A stretch of 21,794 bases of DNA from an uncultured Raoultella sp. (GTDB taxonomy: Bacteria; Pseudomonadota; Gammaproteobacteria; Enterobacterales; Enterobacteriaceae): NCBI GenBank assembly GCA_900759445.1, contig CAAEVH010000017.1, positions 1 to 21,794 on the forward strand. Direction: 5' to 3'. The notes beneath the pieces were generated by a model that was not told where the DNA came from, did no database searches, and was given only the letters and a program-made list of their open reading frames with translations. Each line of letters begins with the position of its first letter. Position 1 is the first letter of the stretch. A program made the position numbers and the translations under genes. This document shows, in pieces, positions 17,554 to 21,794 of this stretch.

Positions 17554-18483
17554 ATGAAAACCGCAGGCAAACTTGTCGTCCTTGGCAGCATCAATGCCGA
17601 TCACATTCTTAACCTTGAATCTTTCCCGACGCCGGGCGAAACCGTCACCGGTCATCATTATCAGGTGGCTTTCGGCGGTAAAGGGGCTAACCAGGCCGTC
17701 GCCGCCGGGCGAAGCGGCGCGGATATTGCGTTTATTGCCTGTACCGGCGATGACGATATCGGTGAACGCGTTCGTCACCAGCTCCAGAGCGATGGTATCG
17801 ATGTTGCGCCGGTGCGGGCAGTCAAAGATCAATCGACCGGCGTGGCGCTGATTTTTGTTAACGCCGAAGGTGAGAATGTCATCGGTATTCATGCCGGAGC
17901 TAACGCCGCGCTCTCTGTCGAGCAGGTTGAGGCGGAAAAAGCGCGTATTGCGGGTGCTCAGGCGCTGCTGATGCAGCTGGAGTCACCGCTGGAAAGCGTG
18001 CTGGCGGCAGCAAAAATCGCGCATCAGCATCAAACCACCGTGGTGCTTAACCCGGCACCGGCGCGTGAGTTGTCAGATGAACTGCTCGCGCTGGTGGATA
18101 TCATTACGCCTAACGAAACCGAAGCCGAGAAGCTGACCGGCATCCGCGTGGAAAACGATGACGATGCGGCTAACGCGGCCCGTGTGCTGCATGACAAAGG
18201 CATTGGTATCGTGATGATTACGCTTGGCAGCCGGGGCGTATGGGTCAGCCATGAAGGTCAAGGCCGTCGGGTTCCCGGTTTTAAAGTTCAGGCCATCGAT
18301 ACCATTGCCGCAGGTGATACCTTTAATGGCGCCTTTGTGACGGCCTTACTGGAAGGAATCGCGCTGGACGAAGCGATCCGTTTTGCCCATGCCGCGGCGG
18401 CGATTGCCGTTACCCGTAAAGGCGCACAGCCTTCCGTACCATGGCGCGAAGAAATCGACGAGTTTTTACGTCAACAGGGGTAA
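17554..18483 (+). CDS. rbsK: Ribokinase
   Basis: The 309-residue product is of the PfkB sugar kinase family and has the E. coli length. It phosphorylates D-ribofuranose to ribose-5-phosphate with ATP, feeding the pentose phosphate and nucleotide pathways. The N-terminal sugar-binding signature GGKGANQAVAAGRSG is at residues 41-55. The C-terminal signature IDTIAAGDTFNGAFV includes the catalytic base Asp255. It starts 102 bases after rbsB, beyond the strong hairpin, and its end is 3 bases from the rbsR start. A GGGAACAG before the ATG gives a moderate ribosome site. Confidence 0.97.
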   Translation: MKTAGKLVVLGSINADHILNLESFPTPGETVTGHHYQVAFGGKGANQAVAAGRSGADIAFIACTGDDDIGERVRHQLQSDGIDVAPVRAVKDQSTGVALIFVNAEGENVIGIHAGANAALSVEQVEAEKARIAGAQALLMQLESPLESVLAAAKIAHQHQTTVVLNPAPARELSDELLALVDIITPNETEAEKLTGIRVENDDDAANAARVLHDKGIGIVMITLGSRGVWVSHEGQGRRVPGFKVQAIDTIAAGDTFNGAFVTALLEGIALDEAIRFAHAAAAIAVTRKGAQPSVPWREEIDEFLRQQG

Positions 18484-18486
18484 CGT

Positions 18487-19479
18487 TTGGCTACCATGAA
18501 GGATGTAGCCCGCGAGGCGGGCGTTTCCACTTCAACAGTTTCTCACGTCATTAATAAAGATCGCTTCGTCAGCGAGGCGATTACCGCCAAAGTTGATGCG
18601 GCGATTAAAAACCTTAACTATGCGCCGTCTGCGCTGGCGCGTAGCCTCAAATTAAACCAGACCCGGACCATTGGCATGCTGATCACCGCCAGTACCAATC
18701 CGTTTTATTCGGAACTGGTGCGCGGCGTGGAGCGCAGCTGTTTTGAGCGAGGCTATAGTCTGGTGCTGTGTAATACCGAAGGCGATGAGCAGCGCATGAA
18801 CCGCAATCTTGAGACGCTGATGCAAAAACGCGTTGATGGTCTGCTGCTGCTGTGTACCGAAACGCATCAGCCTTCACCGGAAATTATGCAGCGCTACCCG
18901 TCAGTCCCTACGGTGATGATGGACTGGGCGCCGTTCGACGGCGATAGCGATCTGATTCAGGACAACTCGCTGCTGGGCGGCGATATGGCAACCCAGTATC
19001 TGATTGATAAAGGATATACCCGCGTGGCCTGTATTGCAGGGCCGCTGGATAAAACGCCGTCGCGCCTGCGCCTGGAGGGATATCACGCGGCGATGGCGCG
19101 CGCCGGGCTTCCGGTGATGGACGGTTATGTCATTACCAGTGATTTCGAATTTGGCGGCGGATTTAGCGCCATGCAAAAGCTGCTCGCCTTACCCGAGCGG
19201 CCGCAGGCGGTCTTCGTCGGCAACGACGCGATGGCCGTTGGGGCATATCAATCGCTGTATCAGGCCGGGTTACGAATTCCGCAGGATATGGCGCTGGTGG
19301 GGTATGACGATATCGAACTGGCGCGCTATATGACGCCGCCACTGACTACCATCCATCAGCCGAAAGATGAACTGGGCGAACTGGCCATCGACGTGCTGAT
19401 TCATCGCATGGCCGATCCGGGTCAGAAGCAGCAACGCGTTCAGCTCACCCCGGAGCTGGTCGTTCGCGGCTCCGTTTAA
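18487..19479 (+). CDS. rbsR: Ribose operon repressor, LacI family
   Basis: The 330-residue product matches E. coli RbsR in length. It begins with a TTG codon ([14 protein letters not shown]), also used in E. coli, with AGGGG (18476-18480) six bases upstream inside the rbsK end. The N-terminal helix-turn-helix [20 protein letters not shown] and hinge helix [10 protein letters not shown] precede a periplasmic-binding-like ribose domain (about 60-330). It represses rbsDACBKR by binding the GCGAAACGTTTCGC palindrome, and in E. coli it also acts on purine genes. Its stop codon overlaps the hsrA stop on the other strand in a shared TTAA. Confidence 0.96.
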   Translation: MATMKDVAREAGVSTSTVSHVINKDRFVSEAITAKVDAAIKNLNYAPSALARSLKLNQTRTIGMLITASTNPFYSELVRGVERSCFERGYSLVLCNTEGDEQRMNRNLETLMQKRVDGLLLLCTETHQPSPEIMQRYPSVPTVMMDWAPFDGDSDLIQDNSLLGGDMATQYLIDKGYTRVACIAGPLDKTPSRLRLEGYHAAMARAGLPVMDGYVITSDFEFGGGFSAMQKLLALPERPQAVFVGNDAMAVGAYQSLYQAGLRIPQDMALVGYDDIELARYMTPPLTTIHQPKDELGELAIDVLIHRMADPGQKQQRVQLTPELVVRGSV

Positions 19480-20873
19480 CGCTTATGCCGCTCTTTAATC
19501 AGGTTGCGGCCGTCTTTCGCTCTTAACAGCATAAATGTCAGCGCCGAAACCACGGTAATCGCCCCCATCGTAATAAAGGTGTAGTGGAACTGCTCAACGG
19601 TACTGGCGCTGTCGAACCCTTCATAAAAACGTAGCACTGCGGCACTAATGGCGACCCCGAGGCTAATGGATAGCTGTTGCGTCACGGCCAGCAGGCTATT
19701 GCCGCTGCTGGCGTTATCATCGGTCAAATCGGCCAGCGTGATGGTATTCATCGATGTGAACTGGGTGGACATCGCCATCCCCAGCACAAACAGCGGTAGC
19801 AAGAGCATCCAGACAGGCATTGCCGGAGACTGGAAGGAGAACTGGGCAATCATCAGTCCGATAAAAATGGTGACGCCGACCAGGGTTTTCCGATAGCCGA
19901 GCCAGCGTAAAATCTGAGTCACGGTTGATTTCGCGATAATCGAGCCGATTGCGGTGGGAGCGATCATGCAGCCTGCGACGATCGCTGGATAGCCAAAACC
20001 GACCTGCAACATCAAGGGCATCAGAAACGGCACACAGCCGGTGCCCAGACGGGTGGCCAGATTACCGGCAATACCGACCGAAAAGGTGCGCGTCTTAAAT
20101 AAAGAAAGCGAGATCAGCGGAGTCGGGTGGCGACGCGCGTGGCGGATATAGGCCAGCAGCAGTATAACGCTAAGGGCAATGACCGAAAGAGCTATCCAGG
20201 TTGCGACGATTTTCTCGCCAAACAGTTCGATGCCGCTGGAAAACAGTACCAGGCTCAATCCAAACAACAGAAAACCGCTGGTATCGAAACGGCGGCGCGG
20301 CGTGGTGAAATCCGGCATATATTTGCGCGCGTACAGTATCCCGATAATCCCGATAGGAATATTAATGAGGAAAATCCAGTGCCAGCTGGCCCAGGTGACC
20401 AGCACGCCGCCGAGCACCGGCCCAAGAATCGGGCCAACAAGTCCGGGCATAGTGACGAAGTTCAGTACGGGGAGCAGTTCGCTGCGCGGGTAGGCTCTTA
20501 ATAATGCCAGACGCGCCACCGGCATCATCATGGCGCCGCCTATCCCCTGAATCACGCGAAAGATAACCAGCTCCATTAATGAACTGGAGAGGGCGCAGGC
20601 CAGTGAACCGAGCGTAAACAGGCCGACGGCAATGATAAACACCTTACGGGTGCCGAAGCGGTCAGCTAACCAGCCGCTGACCGGGATAAGCATAGCGACC
20701 GTTAATGTGTAGCTGATAATGGCAGACTGCATGGCCAGCGGTGAACGGTTTAGGCTATGCGCAATGGCGGGAAGGGCGGTGTTGAGAATCGTGGCATCCA
20801 GCGCCTGCATAAAAAAAGCCATGGCTGCAATCCACGGCAGTCCGGCCATACTGCGCCCTTTTTTTTCGCTCAT
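19476..20873 (-). CDS. hsrA: MFS multidrug exporter, DHA2 (14-helix) type
   Basis: The 465-residue membrane protein matches E. coli HsrA (YieO) along its whole length, except that the C-terminus is about ten residues shorter, ending NLIKERHKR. About 13-14 hydrophobic segments are visible. MFS motif [12 protein letters not shown], is in the loop after the second helix, and the antiporter motif C-like stretch [18 protein letters not shown] is in helix 5. The substrate is not known; E. coli hsrA was named for an effect on homocysteine susceptibility. It starts 12 bases after yieP on the same strand, so the two form an operon. Confidence 0.92.
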   Translation of the reverse strand: MSEKKGRSMAGLPWIAAMAFFMQALDATILNTALPAIAHSLNRSPLAMQSAIISYTLTVAMLIPVSGWLADRFGTRKVFIIAVGLFTLGSLACALSSSLMELVIFRVIQGIGGAMMMPVARLALLRAYPRSELLPVLNFVTMPGLVGPILGPVLGGVLVTWASWHWIFLINIPIGIIGILYARKYMPDFTTPRRRFDTSGFLLFGLSLVLFSSGIELFGEKIVATWIALSVIALSVILLLAYIRHARRHPTPLISLSLFKTRTFSVGIAGNLATRLGTGCVPFLMPLMLQVGFGYPAIVAGCMIAPTAIGSIIAKSTVTQILRWLGYRKTLVGVTIFIGLMIAQFSFQSPAMPVWMLLLPLFVLGMAMSTQFTSMNTITLADLTDDNASSGNSLLAVTQQLSISLGVAISAAVLRFYEGFDSASTVEQFHYTFITMGAITVVSALTFMLLRAKDGRNLIKERHKR

Positions 20874-20885
20874 GCGGAACCCTTG

Positions 20886-21587
20886 TTACTTGCCTGAATG
20901 GTTTGGTGCGTTCAATAACGTCTGGCAGGCGTTAAGTGCTCGCGGGCCATCGCTATCCTGGATAGCGTCGACAATGGCCTGGTGGAGATCCAGCTTTACC
21001 ACTTCGTTCTGAGTAATCGAAGTGAAGTAGGTGTGGTAGACCGAATGAAACAGAGAAGCGAAAGCGATCAGGAACGGATTTCCGCTCATTTCATAGATGT
21101 GCTCATGCCAGGCCATATCGACTTCTATCCAGCGTTCGCGCAGAAAGCGTTTTTTTAACTGGCCCATCTCTTCCATTAAGGTATTGAGCTGGGCCTTTTG
21201 TTCTGCGTTGCCAAAGGTGGCCGCCAGAAAACAGGCCTGAGGCTCCAGGCTGCTGCGCATAACCAGGAAATGGCTCACCACCTCTTCAAAGTTATCTTCC
21301 GTTAACCACCATGAGAGCAGCTCCTTGTCGAGGAAGTTCCAGCTACTGCGTGGCATGACTCGGGTACCGATACGCGGGCGCGGCAACAGCATCCCTTTGG
21401 CGGTAAGCGTCTTAACCGCTTCGCGTACCGCGGTGCGACTCACGCCAAACTGTTCGCCCAATTCCATTTCGCCTGGAAGAATACTTTCCGGCGGGTATTC
21501 GCCGGTCAGGATTTTTTGAGCCAGTTTCTCTGCTAATACCCAGGAGATGTTCTTTTGTGCCGCCAGTTGCTGTGCGCTTAAAGACAT
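20886..21587 (-). CDS. yieP: GntR-family (FadR subfamily) transcription regulator YieP
   Basis: The 233-residue product is three residues longer than E. coli YieP. The N-terminal winged helix-turn-helix (about 15-80) contains PGEMELGEQFGVSRTAVREAVKTLTAKGMLLPRPRIGTRV, the GntR signature. The C-terminal FCD domain (about 100-225) is all-helical and has histidines typical of a metal or ligand site (MAWHEHIYEM, FHSVYHTYF, DLHQAI). The effector is unknown. An AAGGAA ribosome site precedes the ATG. Being first in an operon with an exporter suggests that it controls hsrA in response to an exported compound; that is inference. A palindrome upstream (21620-21639) may be its operator. Confidence 0.92.
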   Translation of the reverse strand: MSLSAQQLAAQKNISWVLAEKLAQKILTGEYPPESILPGEMELGEQFGVSRTAVREAVKTLTAKGMLLPRPRIGTRVMPRSSWNFLDKELLSWWLTEDNFEEVVSHFLVMRSSLEPQACFLAATFGNAEQKAQLNTLMEEMGQLKKRFLRERWIEVDMAWHEHIYEMSGNPFLIAFASLFHSVYHTYFTSITQNEVVKLDLHQAIVDAIQDSDGPRALNACQTLLNAPNHSGK

Positions 21588-21619
21588 ATATGCCGTTCCT
21601 TTCTCTTTTTATCTGTATC

Positions 21620-21639
21620 AGTATGCCATCTGGTGGACT
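21620..21639. promoter_or_regulatory. Candidate YieP operator
   Basis: The sequence has the symmetric form AGT-N3-CCA-N2-TGG-N3-ACT and lies 33-52 bases upstream of the yieP ATG, where an autorepressor would act. GntR-family proteins usually bind such short dyads. This is a pattern observation only. Confidence 0.35.
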
Positions 21640-21713
21640 ATTTCGTTGGTTAAAACAGCAAAACGCTGGTTTTTTGCCACGTTACGAGCTGGTTTGGTGA
21701 AAAAAGAGACGGT

Positions 21714-21774
21714 TGAAAAGTTTTTTTAAAACAGGGCTTGTCAACGTCTCAGAACTCCCTATAATGCGCCTCCA
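21714..21774 (+). promoter_or_regulatory. Ribosomal RNA operon P1 promoter with UP element
   Basis: TTGTCA (21738-21743), a 16-base spacer and TATAAT (21760-21765) are followed by the GC-rich discriminator GCGCCTCC and a start at A21774. The start region CACTGACACGGAACAACGGC is the conserved rrn P1 leader. The AT-rich stretch at 21714-21734 is in the UP-element position. In E. coli this place is taken by rrnC, just after yieP. The P2 promoter and the 16S gene lie beyond the window end. Confidence 0.95.
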
Positions 21775-21794
21775 CTGACACGGAACAACGGCAC

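Noticed and set aside
17236..17892. 218-codon minus-strand frame across rbsB end and rbsK start
   Set aside because: It runs antisense through conserved genes and the rbsB-rbsK hairpin; no ribosome site and no recognisable domain.

Overview
The window is chromosomal DNA from a gamma-proteobacterium of the Enterobacteriaceae, in the Escherichia/Citrobacter/Enterobacter/Klebsiella neighbourhood. Nearly every protein aligns from memory with its E. coli K-12 counterpart, usually at the same length, and the gene order is that of the E. coli oriC region. I cannot name the genus or species from the sequence alone. I see no insertion sequence, prophage, CRISPR array or other accessory island; this is core genome.

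Layout. (1) 1-2751, minus strand: the promoter-proximal part of the ATP synthase operon, atpI-atpB-atpE-atpF-atpH-(atpA, first codons only), with its promoters at about 2676-2751. (2) 2752-3247: a long AT-rich spacer with nested palindromes and no gene. (3) 3248-5875, minus: rsmG (16S rRNA m7G methyltransferase) and mnmG (tRNA wobble uridine modification), separated by two REP-like palindromes. (4) 5876-6256: the chromosomal replication origin oriC, with three AT-rich 13-mers, DnaA boxes R1-R5, an IHF-like site and dense GATC. The stretch from the left 13-mer to box R4 is 245 bp. (5) 6257-8393: mioC and asnC (minus) and asnA (plus). (6) 8411-11355, minus: ravA-viaA, a MoxR AAA+ ATPase with its VWA partner. 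(7) 11573-13441, plus: kup, a potassium transporter with a strong intrinsic terminator. (8) 13515-19479, plus: the complete ribose operon rbsDACBKR with CRP, promoter and RbsR operator sites. The rbsB-rbsK gap resembles the RbsZ small-RNA region and carries a 12-nt perfect complement to the RybB seed. (9) 19476-21587, minus: yieP-hsrA, a GntR/FadR-type regulator and an MFS (DHA2) exporter. (10) 21588-21794: a typical ribosomal RNA operon P1 promoter on the plus strand; the rRNA genes lie just outside the window.

How it works together. Replication starts near 6.1 kb and moves both ways. The most heavily expressed units (atp to the left, rrn to the right) run with the forks, as do kup and rbs; asnC, ravA-viaA and yieP-hsrA run against the rightward fork. 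mnmG and mioC transcription flank oriC, mioC reading into it, and the mioC promoter has its own DnaA-like box. The rbs genes form a self-contained pathway: RbsB/A/C import ribose, RbsD and RbsK convert it to ribose-5-phosphate, and RbsR represses.

I found no convincing new multi-gene system. The best leads are regulatory: the putative RbsZ-like RNA, a second RbsR-like operator upstream of rbs, the nested palindromes in the atpI-rsmG spacer, a rewritten R2-R3 segment of oriC, and an asnC stop codon placed in the loop of its own terminator.
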